A stretch of 64,000 nt of DNA from Streptomonospora litoralis (GTDB lineage: Bacteria > Actinomycetota > Actinomycetes > Streptosporangiales > Streptosporangiaceae). A program made the position numbers and the translations under genes. The notes below the pieces were generated by a model. That model was not told where the DNA came from. It searched no databases and saw only the letters and a list, made by a program, of their open reading frames with translations. The stretch covers positions 3,715,101-3,779,100 of the forward strand of contig NZ_CP036455.1 in assembly GCF_004323735.1 (NCBI RefSeq). The letters are read 5' to 3'. Positions 40,802-49,839 of this stretch are shown piece by piece (the first letter of the stretch is position 1; every line of letters starts with the position of its first letter).

Positions 40802-41006
40802 GTCTCCGCGTCTCGCGCAGTCGGCCGGTGGCCGGGCCGCCGCGTGGGCGGCCCGGCTTCCTCCATGCCCTCAGCGGGCGGTCTCCGCGGCTGCTCTGCT
40901 CGTCGCAGGTGCTGCCGGACGGTCGTGGTGCTATGCCCTCGAACGGGCGCACCGGAACGGTGGAGGTGCCGCGGCGCGGGTCGCGGCGCCGTTCGGATAC
41001 GCCTCC

Positions 41007-43493
41007 CTACCCGGTGTCGGCCTCGGACATCCGGGCGTGGGCGGCGAACCGTGTCTGCAGGTCGGGAAGTACGGGGTAGACGGCGAACTCGTCGAGGTCC
41101 ATGACGCGGGTCCAGCTCTCGGGCAGCCGGTGGCGCCACTGCGCGGCCAGCAGCAGCGCCTCGACGCGGCGGACCTCGCTCCAGTCGTCGGGCACGGGCT
41201 CGCCGGCGCGGAGGCTCTCCTCGCGCTCCCAGGTCAGCAGCGCCTCGCCGAACGAGTCGAGCAGCTTCTGCATGCCCTCGTCGCCCACGCAGGAGACTCC
41301 GGCGCCGGGGTCGAGCGAGGCCGCGCGCTCGGCCGGGTCGACGAGGTGCAGGGCGGGCGCGATGTGCACACTGCCGAAGCCCAGGGCCTTGCCGAGGCCG
41401 ACCTTGTGCGCGTACAGGGGTTCGGCCGGGTCCCCGCCGCCGGCGGGATTGCCCAGGTGCAGTGCCCGCAGCAGCGCACCCACTTCGGCGTCGGTGAGGT
41501 TGGTGAAGGTGATCCGGCCGTGGAACGCCAGCCCGGGGTTCACGGGTACGACGTCACGGGTGGTGGGCCCCTCGGCGACGCGGTCGGGGTGCAGTTCGGC
41601 GTAGCGGCGGGCCGACGCCGGCAGCGGGTCGTGGCGGTGCAGGTAGACCTTGTAGCCGCCGAGGCGGACGTCGCCCTCGTGCGACCAGGTCACCAGCTCG
41701 GGTGCCTGGCCCCAGGTGGACTCGGTGACCGGCTGGAGCAGGTAGTTGGCGAAGCAGCTGCGCTGCGGCGAGAGCAGCTCGACCCGCAGCGGGTGCTCCG
41801 GCCAGGCCGCCGCGGCCCTCTCGCACAGCGCCGAGCCGACCGAGACGCGTCCCCGCGCGGCCCCTCCGGCGCTCTCGCCGGGCGGCAGCAGGTCGACGTC
41901 GCCGAACAGCGCCCGGGGCACGTCGGGCGTGCGGCCGGTACCCCGGGCCCGGGCGCGCTCGCCGGTGTGGACCTCGTCGGGGACGGCGCGGCTGACGGGG
42001 TCGAACTCGCCGACGGCCACCCGGTAGCCGCCGGAGCGTCCGAAGGAGGCGACCCGGCCTTGGGACACCTGGTACCAGACCGGTTCTCCGCCTTCGCGGG
42101 CCACGGCGCCCGGACGCGGGCGCCCGGCGCCGCCGCGGCCGCCGGCGGAACCGACAGCCTCGGCGGCCGCCGGAGCCGGTGCACCGGGCCGGTCGTCGGG
42201 AAAGTTGCGGGCCTGGAACCGGGTGATCTGGTCAGCCGATTCCACGAGATGGACGAGGTGGCCGGGCACGGGCAAGCGGCGCCGCGGATCGGTGTCGGTC
42301 GGGAAGAGGTAGGCGTTCTTGCGTTCGCCCGCGACACCGGTCAGCACCAGCACACACGTATAGGCCGAGAACGCGACGTCGTCGATGCGCCCCAGGGCCC
42401 GGTCGTAGTCGTTGCGCCTGCCCCGCGCGGCCGCGCGGGAACGCTCGCCGGAGGCCCGCCGCATCGCCTGCTCGGCGCCCGCACGCTTGTTGGTCCAGCG
42501 TTCGCGCAGCCGGTCGCGGGCGGCCTCGCGGTGGCCGAAGGAGGGCTCCTCCTCCGCGGGCAGCACCGCCATGGCCCAGAACCCGGTCTCACCGACGGTG
42601 CGGCCCTGTACCTGCGGGCACAGCGCCGTGACTTCGAGGTACTGGAACTCCGGGTGGAACTCCGCGGGGATGTAGCCGCCCCGGCCGTCTGCGCCGCCGG
42701 CCTCGTGCGGAGGCAGCTCGAACTCCGGGAGGCCGGGAAAGCGCCGCAGGTCCTCGCGCAGTTCGGCGAGGCGGACCTGCAGCGGCCGTTCGACCGGCAA
42801 CGGGTGGATCTCCCAGGAGCGGGTTCGCGTGTCGCGCCGCAGAAAACCCGCCTGAACGGGTGTTCCCGGAGGGTTGGAGGGAGCGCCGTCGCGGCGGCGG
42901 TACTGCTTGTGCAGATCGCGCATGACATGGCGTGCACGCCGGTCGCTGTGGGCGGCGGCGGGCGCGCGGAAGAACAGCTGGGGGGTGTTCACGGGTCCGG
43001 TCTCGCCGCCGGTCAGCACCCGCACGGTGTTGCGCAAGAGGCCGCGCAGCGAGGCGCCGGGCAGTGCGGGGCGGCCGTCGATCGTCAGCGAGTGCTCGGG
43101 GCCGTCGTGGCGGGTGGCGCCGACGAATGCGGGAGTCAGGGTGCGTACCGTGATGTCGATCCAGCCGGTGTTGGTACCCGGGATGCGCTGGTCGTGTCCT
43201 GCCAGCAGGCGGTGCTGGGGTGTGCCGTCGCGCAGCACCGACTCCTGCAGGCGTTCGGCGGGCATGGGGCGCTCGGGCAGCGGCACCAGTCCGTAGGGGG
43301 CGAGTGCCTGGTGGTCGCGCAGCGGGTCGGGGGGTGCGCCGGGCGGGCCCGAAGCGCCGCCGCGCTCGTCGCGGCGCCTGGCGCGACCGCCGGGGGGCAG
43401 CGGTGCGGGCCGGCGCGCGGCGACGGAGGCGCGGCGGCGCGGCATGGCGGCCGGTGTGGGCCGGGGGATTCCGGACGGAGGCTGGTCGCTCAC
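41007..43493 (-). CDS. Large RAMP-superfamily protein (TIGR03986-like), type III CRISPR effector
   Basis: 828 residues from the GTG at 43493, which overlaps the upstream stop (GTGA). The first ~65 residues are Pro/Arg-rich and probably disordered. Near 112-160 it has WIDITVRTLTPAFVG followed by LPGASLRGLLRNTVRVL, the classic RAMP substrate-entry motif. Near 695 there is a glycine-rich loop, GLGKALGFGSVHI, also a RAMP hallmark. Size and motifs fit the TIGR03986 CRISPR-associated RAMP family found with Csx10 and Csx19. It probably forms part of the crRNA-binding backbone. It is the last gene of the island. The internal region (about 230-600) has extra insertions rich in Gly and Arg. Confidence 0.8.
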   Translation of the reverse strand: MSDQPPSGIPRPTPAAMPRRRASVAARRPAPLPPGGRARRRDERGGASGPPGAPPDPLRDHQALAPYGLVPLPERPMPAERLQESVLRDGTPQHRLLAGHDQRIPGTNTGWIDITVRTLTPAFVGATRHDGPEHSLTIDGRPALPGASLRGLLRNTVRVLTGGETGPVNTPQLFFRAPAAAHSDRRARHVMRDLHKQYRRRDGAPSNPPGTPVQAGFLRRDTRTRSWEIHPLPVERPLQVRLAELREDLRRFPGLPEFELPPHEAGGADGRGGYIPAEFHPEFQYLEVTALCPQVQGRTVGETGFWAMAVLPAEEEPSFGHREAARDRLRERWTNKRAGAEQAMRRASGERSRAAARGRRNDYDRALGRIDDVAFSAYTCVLVLTGVAGERKNAYLFPTDTDPRRRLPVPGHLVHLVESADQITRFQARNFPDDRPGAPAPAAAEAVGSAGGRGGAGRPRPGAVAREGGEPVWYQVSQGRVASFGRSGGYRVAVGEFDPVSRAVPDEVHTGERARARGTGRTPDVPRALFGDVDLLPPGESAGGAARGRVSVGSALCERAAAAWPEHPLRVELLSPQRSCFANYLLQPVTESTWGQAPELVTWSHEGDVRLGGYKVYLHRHDPLPASARRYAELHPDRVAEGPTTRDVVPVNPGLAFHGRITFTNLTDAEVGALLRALHLGNPAGGGDPAEPLYAHKVGLGKALGFGSVHIAPALHLVDPAERAASLDPGAGVSCVGDEGMQKLLDSFGEALLTWEREESLRAGEPVPDDWSEVRRVEALLLAAQWRHRLPESWTRVMDLDEFAVYPVLPDLQTRFAAHARMSEADTG

Positions 43494-44335
43494 GGTGCCC
43501 TCCAGTTCTCCGCATCGTCGACGGCGTCGAGTCCGACCGGCGGCGTCGGCTTGGAGCCCGACCGGTAACCGGTCAAGCGGTGGCAGGCCACCCCGACCGC
43601 TCCGGTTTCGGAATCCTCCGCCCAGTACTCTCGGACAGCGAGCCAGCACCCCACCGGAGCGGGCACTCCGCCTGCCGCGGCGGTCGCCTCGCCGTCGGGA
43701 TCGATGCCGAAGTCCTGCCAGCTCACGGGGTGGCAGGCGGTCGTGCCGGAGAGTTCGCGGCCGATGCTGAAGGGGATGTCCCCGCCGAGGTCGCGACTGG
43801 AGCGCGGGCCCGCGTGCCAGCCGCTCAGCAGGAACGAGCGGTCGCGCGGCCGCAGCCACGGCGGCAGGGAGCCGATGTCGGCGCTGTCGCGGGTCGCCCA
43901 CGCGCCCTCGCCGCCTTCGCCGATGTGGATCTGGGCCGACGGCGAGAACACCACGGCGCTGAGCAGCCGCCAACCGTCGGAGCCGGCGGGGTCCGGCGGC
44001 GGCGCCGAGAGACGGGCCGTCTGCGGGTCGGTGCAGGAGAGCCGCCACGTATCGCGCGGGCAGGCACCGGTGATGCGGCCGTCGCCGAGTTCGGCCAGCA
44101 GCCATTGCGGCTCCCCGGGAGCCTGCGCGTCCAGGTCGGTGCTGCGCCTGCCTTCGCCGAACAGCTCGGCGAGGACGGAGGCCGCCGTCTCGGGAGCGAG
44201 CGGGGAGGTGACGGCCCCGCACGGGTCGGGCGGCTCCCAGGCGGGCTCCTGCCCGGCGGTGGTCGGCGTGGTCACGGGGTGTCCTCCAGAAGGGCTTTCG
44301 CCGGTGCGCGGAGGCGGCGTGCCGGGCGGCGGCAT
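43490..44335 (-). CDS. csx19: Csx19-like type III CRISPR protein
   Basis: 281 residues; the ATG at 44335 overlaps the upstream stop (TGATG), and its own stop overlaps the next GTG start. The N-terminal 40 residues are Pro/Thr-rich. The middle has AQIHIGEGGEGAWATRDS followed by RDRSFLLSGWHAG, a layout like the short beta-rich Csx19/TIGR03984 proteins. The assignment leans on position between RAMP genes in a Csx10-containing cluster; sequence similarity is only suggestive. Csx19 is a III-D component of poorly known role. Confidence 0.5.
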   Translation of the reverse strand: MPPPGTPPPRTGESPSGGHPVTTPTTAGQEPAWEPPDPCGAVTSPLAPETAASVLAELFGEGRRSTDLDAQAPGEPQWLLAELGDGRITGACPRDTWRLSCTDPQTARLSAPPPDPAGSDGWRLLSAVVFSPSAQIHIGEGGEGAWATRDSADIGSLPPWLRPRDRSFLLSGWHAGPRSSRDLGGDIPFSIGRELSGTTACHPVSWQDFGIDPDGEATAAAGGVPAPVGCWLAVREYWAEDSETGAVGVACHRLTGYRSGSKPTPPVGLDAVDDAENWRAP

Positions 44336-46269
44336 CACGTCCCCGCCTCGGGCGCCAGTGCCTCGTGCAGGGCCGCAAGCCAGGTCTCGGCGGCCCGGCG
44401 GTCGCCGCTCGCCGGGTCGTCGACGGCGGCGATCAGGTCCACCGGGGTGCCGACGCCTGCGGGGCCGGTGCGGGTGAGGACGGCCGAGGTGGCGGTGACC
44501 CGGCCGTGGCCGGAACCGGATCCGCCGCCGACGGCGTCCATCGGGACCGTGTGCAACTCGCGGACGATGAGCGCCAGCAGGCCGCGCACCGCGTCGTCGG
44601 CGTCGGGGATGTCCAGGACGACCTCGGCGTGGCCGCCGGCGTGCACGTCGTCGGTCAGCAGGCTCGCGTCCACGGCGTCGCCGAACAGCGCGTCGATCGT
44701 GACCCGCGTGGTGCGCTGCGGGGTGCCGCCGGTGAGTTCGGCCGTCCGGCGCAACCGGATGGAGGACGCCTCCGACGCGCCGTGCGTCGTGCCGTCGCCG
44801 CCCCACCAGCGGGCGTGCAGCCGCCGTGCGGGGCTGTCGGCCGGCCAGTCCTCGACCGCGGACCCGGACTCGCCGGAGATGTCGCGCACGAGTCGCCGGC
44901 TCATCCGCTTGAAAAGGGCGAAGAGCGCGGTGTCGCCCAGGGTCGGGCGCCACTGCACCGCGCCGTCGCCCGCCACCGCCGGGCGGTGCAGATGGGCGCG
45001 GTCGACTTCGCCCAAGGCGTCCAGGCGCGGGGCCTCCCCCACGAGGAGCAGGCCGGGCTGAAGCGGGTGCGCACCGGAGGGCGCGGGGTCCAGCACCGAT
45101 TCGGTCGGGCGTTCGGCGAGCCGCAGGATGATCGTCAGCTCGTCGCGGCGCCGGTGGTCGGTGGCGTGCTCGGCCAGCGCGCGGTCGTAGTCGTCGCCGA
45201 TTCCCGCGGCAAGTGCGGGCTCGGCTTCGAGGTGCTCGTCGATCAGCGGCGCCAGTCCCGCTTCGGCGGGGGGCGCCGCCTCGGCGGAGCCGCACCGCGC
45301 GGCCGCGGCCCGGTGGGCGCGGTCGCGGCGCTGCTGCCAGGTCAGCGCGTACCAGTCGGCCCAGCCCCGCGCATCCGTCAGATCGTGCCGGCGGGTGTGC
45401 CAGCCCTCGCAGCGCACCGCTCCGTAGCCGCGCGCGGTGCGGGCCCCGATGGAGACCCCCGGGTCGGCGCCGGTTCCGGCGATCCCCTCGGCCGCGAGAG
45501 CGGCGAGGGCGAGCAGTCGGCCCTCGTGCTCGGGCTCGTCGACCTGCAGCCGCAGAGTGAGGGTGAAGACCGTGCCGGCGGGCAGGGTCTCCATCCGCCA
45601 CAGCGCTCCGGGGGCGGCCGCGCCGCTTCCGGGGTCGACGCGGTTGCCCGCACGCACGGCGATCCCGGCCTCGGGCGGCAGTTCGGCGAAGGCGTCGTCG
45701 ATGTCGAGAGCGCTGTGCCGGGAGGCGCCGGTGCCGGCCTCGGCACTGCGAGTGGCGGCCTCGCCGAACAGCTCGGCGACGGGGCCCGCACCTCCGGGGC
45801 CGAGGCGTTCGGCCAGATGGTGGCGCAGTAGACCCGCCTGGGTGGTGGCGCGCAGACGCGGGTTCCCGGTGCGCGGGTCGCGGTCGAGCGGCGCGATGTC
45901 GCCCACGGCACGAGCGGAGTCGTCCGCGGAGCCGATGTGGGTGTCGCTGTGCAGCCGCACGCGGGCGGTGAGCTCCCACAGGACGGCGGGCCCACCGGTG
46001 CCGCCTGCGGCGAAGTCGAGCAGGTCGCCGTCGGCTTCGGTGCCGGTGTCGGTCTCGGTGTCGGTGTCAGCCTCGGCGTCGCTTGCGCCCGGCTCCCCGA
46101 TGCGGGCGCCGAGCGGCGCCCAGGGGCTCGGCCTCGGGGACGCCTCCGCCTCAGCGGCCGGCGCGCCGCTCTCGGGAACGCGGCCGGGTGAGCGTGTCCC
46201 CGCGTAGCCGCCTGCGCCGCGCGGCTCCCGTCCCGCGGACCGCGCCGCGCGTCCGCCCGGCGCACTCAC
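44335..46269 (-). CDS. Double-RAMP (Cas7-Cas7) fusion, type III CRISPR effector
   Basis: 644 residues from the GTG at 46269, which has GGAAGGAGGG about 8 bases upstream; an in-frame ATG at 46518 would add 83 Arg-rich residues and is less likely. After ~90 disordered residues ending in an acidic run (EADTDTETDTGTEAD), the first RAMP domain spans about 96-300: RVRLHSDTHIGSADDSA, TQAGLLRHHLAERL and the Gly loop SIGARTARGYGAV. The second spans about 377-600, with DALFGDAVDASLLTDD and the Gly loop GGGSGSGHGRVT. Fused Cas7-like domains are a feature of type III-D and III-E effectors. The catalytic Asp for target RNA cleavage cannot be fixed by eye; D118-D119 or the DD at 539-541 are candidates. Confidence 0.8.
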   Translation of the reverse strand: MSAPGGRAARSAGREPRGAGGYAGTRSPGRVPESGAPAAEAEASPRPSPWAPLGARIGEPGASDAEADTDTETDTGTEADGDLLDFAAGGTGGPAVLWELTARVRLHSDTHIGSADDSARAVGDIAPLDRDPRTGNPRLRATTQAGLLRHHLAERLGPGGAGPVAELFGEAATRSAEAGTGASRHSALDIDDAFAELPPEAGIAVRAGNRVDPGSGAAAPGALWRMETLPAGTVFTLTLRLQVDEPEHEGRLLALAALAAEGIAGTGADPGVSIGARTARGYGAVRCEGWHTRRHDLTDARGWADWYALTWQQRRDRAHRAAAARCGSAEAAPPAEAGLAPLIDEHLEAEPALAAGIGDDYDRALAEHATDHRRRDELTIILRLAERPTESVLDPAPSGAHPLQPGLLLVGEAPRLDALGEVDRAHLHRPAVAGDGAVQWRPTLGDTALFALFKRMSRRLVRDISGESGSAVEDWPADSPARRLHARWWGGDGTTHGASEASSIRLRRTAELTGGTPQRTTRVTIDALFGDAVDASLLTDDVHAGGHAEVVLDIPDADDAVRGLLALIVRELHTVPMDAVGGGSGSGHGRVTATSAVLTRTGPAGVGTPVDLIAAVDDPASGDRRAAETWLAALHEALAPEAGT

Positions 46270-46652
46270 GTCGTCCCTCCTTCCCGCAGACGGCCCGGGC
46301 GGCGTCCACCCCGGCGAGGGAGCCGCTCCGCCGCCGGTTGCGGTGCCCGGACAGGTGCCCGTTCCCGCGACGCGGCGGCGGCAACGGGGCATGGACGCCC
46401 TCGGGCCTGAGCGCCGCGGCCTCCGCGGTGATCCGACCCTGGCGGCCCTGAGAAGTTCCTTCTCGGCCCGCAGCCGATCCGGGCGGCTCCCATCACCGAC
46501 TCGGGCGGCCTGCGCCACTCGGCGGCACCCGCCGCGCTGCCCGCCCGCGGCGCGGCGAAGCCGGGCGCGGCCGGAACATCCGCCACTGCAGGAGCCCCGG
46601 CCGAAACGGGCGCTGCTCCGGCTTCCGGTCGGCGGGAGGCGAGCGGTGTCAT
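46266..46652 (-). CDS. Small unknown protein in the type III operon
   Basis: 128 residues. Its ATG overlaps the csx10 stop (ATGA) and its stop overlaps the GTG of the double-RAMP gene (GTGA), exactly the coupling used elsewhere in this operon. The product is rich in Ala, Pro, Arg and Gly and shows no domain. This is the place where a small subunit (Cas11) might be expected, but the sequence does not look helical. Codon third-position GC is lower than in its neighbours, so it may be a decayed gene or non-coding spacer. Confidence 0.4.
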   Translation of the reverse strand: MTPLASRRPEAGAAPVSAGAPAVADVPAAPGFAAPRAGSAAGAAEWRRPPESVMGAARIGCGPRRNFSGPPGSDHRGGRGAQARGRPCPVAAAASRERAPVRAPQPAAERLPRRGGRRPGRLREGGTT

Positions 46653-48532
46653 TCGGTGCCCTCCCGGTGTGCGGTGTCGCGGACCGTCCACGCGGCGGCC
46701 GCCAGCCAGGTACTGATCAGCTGCAGCGCCAGGCGGGCCACGACCTCGGGGCGTTCGGCCCAGGACGCGGCCGCCGCGGTGGCCCCTTCGCCGCGCCGCC
46801 AGGCCAGATCGACCGGGGCGAGTGCCTGCGTGAGGGTGGCGCAGTCCGGCGCCGCGTGCTCCCACCAGGAGCGCGGGGAGCGCGCTGCGCCTTCGATCCA
46901 CCGCGGCAGCGGCAGCTCGTCGGTCCCGTGCGGCACGGCGGTGGCCTCCAGGTCCGCACGGGCGGCGCTGTGCAGCGGCGCGTGAGGGGCGGAGCGCTCC
47001 GCGTCGCCGGTGACCACCCCCGCCAGCCGGGACAGGGTGTCGGCGGCCTCGGGCGACGGCGCCGCGACGACCTCGCGCAGCCTCCCCAGCAGCGGTGCGG
47101 GCGGCAGCCGGGCCGAGCGGCGGGCGAGGTCGCGGGCGCGGGCCCGCACCGGTTCGGCCGCTGCGCGACTGAGCAGGACGTCCTGCAGGCTCGCGACCGG
47201 CGATTCACTCGGAGCGGCGGCTGCCTGGGCGCTGACCCAGTCCGGATCGACCCAGACCGGGGAGCCGTCGGCGAGGGTCACAGGCCGGATCCGGAGTTCC
47301 GTCCTCTCCGGATCCGGCGCCTGGGGGACGGCCGCGAAGCGGCGTGCCGCCTCGGGGCGCGTGGCGGCGGGGGCGTGAGCCACCGGCGCCCGCTCGGCGG
47401 GCGGACCGTGCGGCGCGGGGACCGGAAGCAGCGCCGCGGCGCCGTGGCCGTCGGCGGCGCGGCGGCCCAGCGGGTGCGCCTCCAGCTCGCGCACCTGCGC
47501 CAAGGCGATGTCGCGCAGGGCCCGCAGCCGCACCACGGAACCGGGCGCTGCGGCCCATCGCTCGGCCATGGGCCCGCGGTACATGCGGTGGTAGGCACCA
47601 GCCGCCTCCTGGTGCAGGTGGGCGCCCGCCACCTCGACGGCGCCGGGGCCGAGGAGCCGCTCGGCGGCGCGGGCGGCGGCCCGGGGCAGGGCCGCGGGAC
47701 ACGGGCGCCCGAGATCGTCGTCGATGTGCGCGGGGGCGAGCAGCAGCAGATCGCGATGCTCGCCGCGGTGCCAGGTGCCTCGCCCCGCGTCGACGCGGTC
47801 GGCGAGCAGAGCCGCGGCGGAGCCGGCGACCGGTGTGGCGCGGATGCCGCCGCCGTGCGCGCGGCTGCCGCCCGATCCGAGGGAGAGCAGGCCGTCGGCC
47901 GCGGCCAGGACCTCCCAGACCTCCCGGGCGAGGTCCTGCGCTTGTGCTGCGGATGCGGCGGTGAGCTGCCAGCGCGCCTCGAATACCTGGCCCGGTTCGA
48001 GGCTGGTGGTGAAGTAGGGCACGCCGTGCCGCCCGGCGTCACGGCGGGCCACGCCGAGGTACTGCTCGGTGCGGGTCAGCGGTGCGGCGCGCAGCGCGAG
48101 GTCGGGTGTGACATGGCCGACGAGGGTGCGGTAGGCGCTGCCGGGCGCGGCGGGTGCGGCCAGCAGGTCGGCCATGTGCTCGTCGGGGCCGCCCTCGGTT
48201 GTGCGTACGTGCCAGCAGCGCGGCGCCGGCACGGTCGCGGTGCTGCCGGAGTCGTCCTCGATCAGCGGGAACGCCGGCGCGAACCGGATGGCGCGGCCGC
48301 GCGCGATCCACGGCTCGACGAGGTCGTCGCGCCCGGCGTGGCGCAGGGCGGCGGCGAGCATGCCGCGTTGGGCGCGACCGGGGACGGCGTGGGCGGTGGT
48401 GATGCGCAGCGGGTCGTAGTCCGAGCGCACGACCAGCGACTCGGTGAGCACGTAGCGCAGCCCGAGGTAGGCGTGCACGACACCGCCCGCGCCACCGGTG
48501 CGGCCGTCGGGGTGGGGGTCGGCGATCGTCAC
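46649..48532 (-). CDS. csx10: Csx10-like RAMP protein, type III-D CRISPR effector
   Basis: 627 residues from the GTG at 48532, overlapping the upstream stop (GTGA). The N-terminal half has the Csx10 pattern: YVLTESLVVRSDYDPLRITT, then HAVPGRAQRGMLAAALRHAG (a RAMP entry motif), and a Gly-rich loop LSLGSGGSRAHGGGIRAT at about 216-233. Csx10 replaces Cas5/Csm4 as the crRNA 5'-handle subunit in III-D complexes. The C-terminal ~250 residues are helical and Ala/Arg-rich with no assigned fold; they could serve as a fused partner domain. Confidence 0.8.
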   Translation of the reverse strand: MTIADPHPDGRTGGAGGVVHAYLGLRYVLTESLVVRSDYDPLRITTAHAVPGRAQRGMLAAALRHAGRDDLVEPWIARGRAIRFAPAFPLIEDDSGSTATVPAPRCWHVRTTEGGPDEHMADLLAAPAAPGSAYRTLVGHVTPDLALRAAPLTRTEQYLGVARRDAGRHGVPYFTTSLEPGQVFEARWQLTAASAAQAQDLAREVWEVLAAADGLLSLGSGGSRAHGGGIRATPVAGSAAALLADRVDAGRGTWHRGEHRDLLLLAPAHIDDDLGRPCPAALPRAAARAAERLLGPGAVEVAGAHLHQEAAGAYHRMYRGPMAERWAAAPGSVVRLRALRDIALAQVRELEAHPLGRRAADGHGAAALLPVPAPHGPPAERAPVAHAPAATRPEAARRFAAVPQAPDPERTELRIRPVTLADGSPVWVDPDWVSAQAAAAPSESPVASLQDVLLSRAAAEPVRARARDLARRSARLPPAPLLGRLREVVAAPSPEAADTLSRLAGVVTGDAERSAPHAPLHSAARADLEATAVPHGTDELPLPRWIEGAARSPRSWWEHAAPDCATLTQALAPVDLAWRRGEGATAAAASWAERPEVVARLALQLISTWLAAAAWTVRDTAHREGTE

Positions 48533-49278
48533 ACCCCTGTTTCTCGGACAGTCCTCTCGGGGTCGATGCCGGCCCAGGTCAGCGTGCGGGTGTGGGCGTC
48601 GGCGGAGTCGGTGCCGGGGTCGTCGGCCAGCCGCGCGTCGAGCCTGCCGCGCCCGCGGCCGGACTTCAGCCCCGCCTGGGTGAAGGCGAGCGCGGCCCGG
48701 GCCAGGCAGCGCACCTCGTCGGCTGCGGGGCGGCGGGTCCAGCGCAGCGGGGCCGTCAGCCGCAGCCCGGGGTCGACGACGCGGACGGTACGCAGCCGGG
48801 CGTCGGTCGGCGCACCGTCGCCGTCGATGGCCACGCCGCTTTCGACGGAGGTGAACGCGTCGGTGACGGCGCGCACGAGGGTGTTCACAGCTCCGCCGGA
48901 CTCGGCGGAGGCGCGCTGCTCCAGCGCCCAGGCCACGGCGGCGCGCACCGGTTCGGGTGGGGTGGCGTGGCCGACGCGGAGGATGCGGCCGGGGCCGTGG
49001 CGGCGGGAGGTTCCGAAGAGGGCGTGGGCCGCGGGCAGAAGCGCGCGATCGGCGCGGACCGCGGTGACCGCGGCGTCGCGCAGCCGGGCGGCGATGCGCT
49101 GGCGGGGTAGGTAGGGCAGCCCGTGGGAGTCGGTGACCACGTCGGAGTCGGCCGCGGTACCGGCGGCACTGGCGCCGGCGAAGATGGCGGGCGCCACCAG
49201 GTCGACGAGCAGGTATGCGGGCGTATCGGCGTCGGCGGTGCCGTCGTCCGCGCGCGTGGGCGTCTCGGGCCCGGTCAC
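48529..49278 (-). CDS. Cas7/Csm3-like RAMP protein
   Basis: 249 residues from the GTG at 49278 with AGGAGG about 8 bases upstream. RAMP features are DVVTDSHGLPYLPRQRIAARL near residue 45-65 and a Gly-rich loop GLKSGRGRGRLDARL near 200. It is the shortest RAMP of the set and likely a single backbone subunit. It is the first gene after the 560-base gap that splits the island. Confidence 0.75.
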   Translation of the reverse strand: MTGPETPTRADDGTADADTPAYLLVDLVAPAIFAGASAAGTAADSDVVTDSHGLPYLPRQRIAARLRDAAVTAVRADRALLPAAHALFGTSRRHGPGRILRVGHATPPEPVRAAVAWALEQRASAESGGAVNTLVRAVTDAFTSVESGVAIDGDGAPTDARLRTVRVVDPGLRLTAPLRWTRRPAADEVRCLARAALAFTQAGLKSGRGRGRLDARLADDPGTDSADAHTRTLTWAGIDPERTVRETGV

Positions 49279-49599
49279 GGGCGCCCTCCTGCGGAGACGA
49301 CACGAAGCGGCAGCGGCGCCTCGCGCGCAGTAGAGAGCGAGTGCGCCCGGTGGTGGACGCCCGAGCGGCGTTCCTGAGTCATGGAGCTACCTGCCGTTTC
49401 AAGTGGGGTTGCGATGTCGGCGGGACGAGCAGCGCGGGCGCGCCCGGGCGGTGGGGGCCGCACCCGCGGAGTCGGTGGCGGTGTGGCCGCGGGCGGGGCG
49501 GGCGGGACAGGCGTCGCGGGTCCGCGGGGCGGCCTGGGGACCTGCAGAGTGCGGGGCGTCTCGCAGAGAAGCGGCAGCGAGGGCGGTGTGCGGTCGGGC

Positions 49600-49672
49600 C
49601 CGCGCGCAACGGCCCCGGTGCCCGCCGGTGGCACGCCCAGCGGAGGCGGCGAGGGCGCCGGAGGGCCGCAAG
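49600..49672 (+). repeat. Partial copy of the dispersed GC-rich hairpin repeat
   Basis: GGTGCCCGCCGGTGGCAC followed by GGCGGCGAGGGCGCCGGAGG resembles the hairpin and flanks of the repeats at 9742-10319 and 34610. It is preceded by CGGGCCCGCG as in the other copies. Confidence 0.5.
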
Positions 49673-49721
49673 CGCCCCGCGCGCCCGTTATTCCGCAGGG
49701 TCGACGAAACGATCATGCCGC

Positions 49722-49786
49722 TATGACGGAATCCAGCGGCGTGGGTTGGGAATTTCACCGCAACCACTTCCCCGGATTCCGTCATA
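49722..49786. repeat. 13-bp inverted repeat upstream of the second half of the island
   Basis: TATGACGGAATCC (49722-49734) and GGATTCCGTCATA (49774-49786) are perfect inverted repeats 39 bases apart. The loop can form a further GGTTG/CAACC stem. The arm shares ATTCCGTC with the core of the interspersed repeats at 54299-54612. Confidence 0.65.
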
Positions 49787-49839
49787 ACGGACTCATCGGG
49801 CGCAGTCCGCACGATCACTCCGCCTCCTTCTCCGCACGG

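Larger units (their letters stand above)
49279..49839. other. 560-base gap inside the type III island
   Basis: No convincing gene. It holds a copy of the dispersed hairpin repeat (about 49600-49672) and a 13-bp inverted repeat (49722-49786), described separately. Everything else in the island is tightly packed, so this gap probably carries the promoter for the five or six downstream effector genes. Confidence 0.6.

Noticed and set aside
39537-43568. Very long plus-strand open frame opposite the oxidoreductase and RAMP genes
   Set aside because: Shadow of real genes in GC-rich DNA; the product is Arg/Ala/Gly-rich with no domain.
49399-49818. Minus-strand open frame in the island gap
   Set aside because: It runs through the inverted repeat and the hairpin repeat, overlaps the end of cas10, and has no ribosome binding site or recognisable product.
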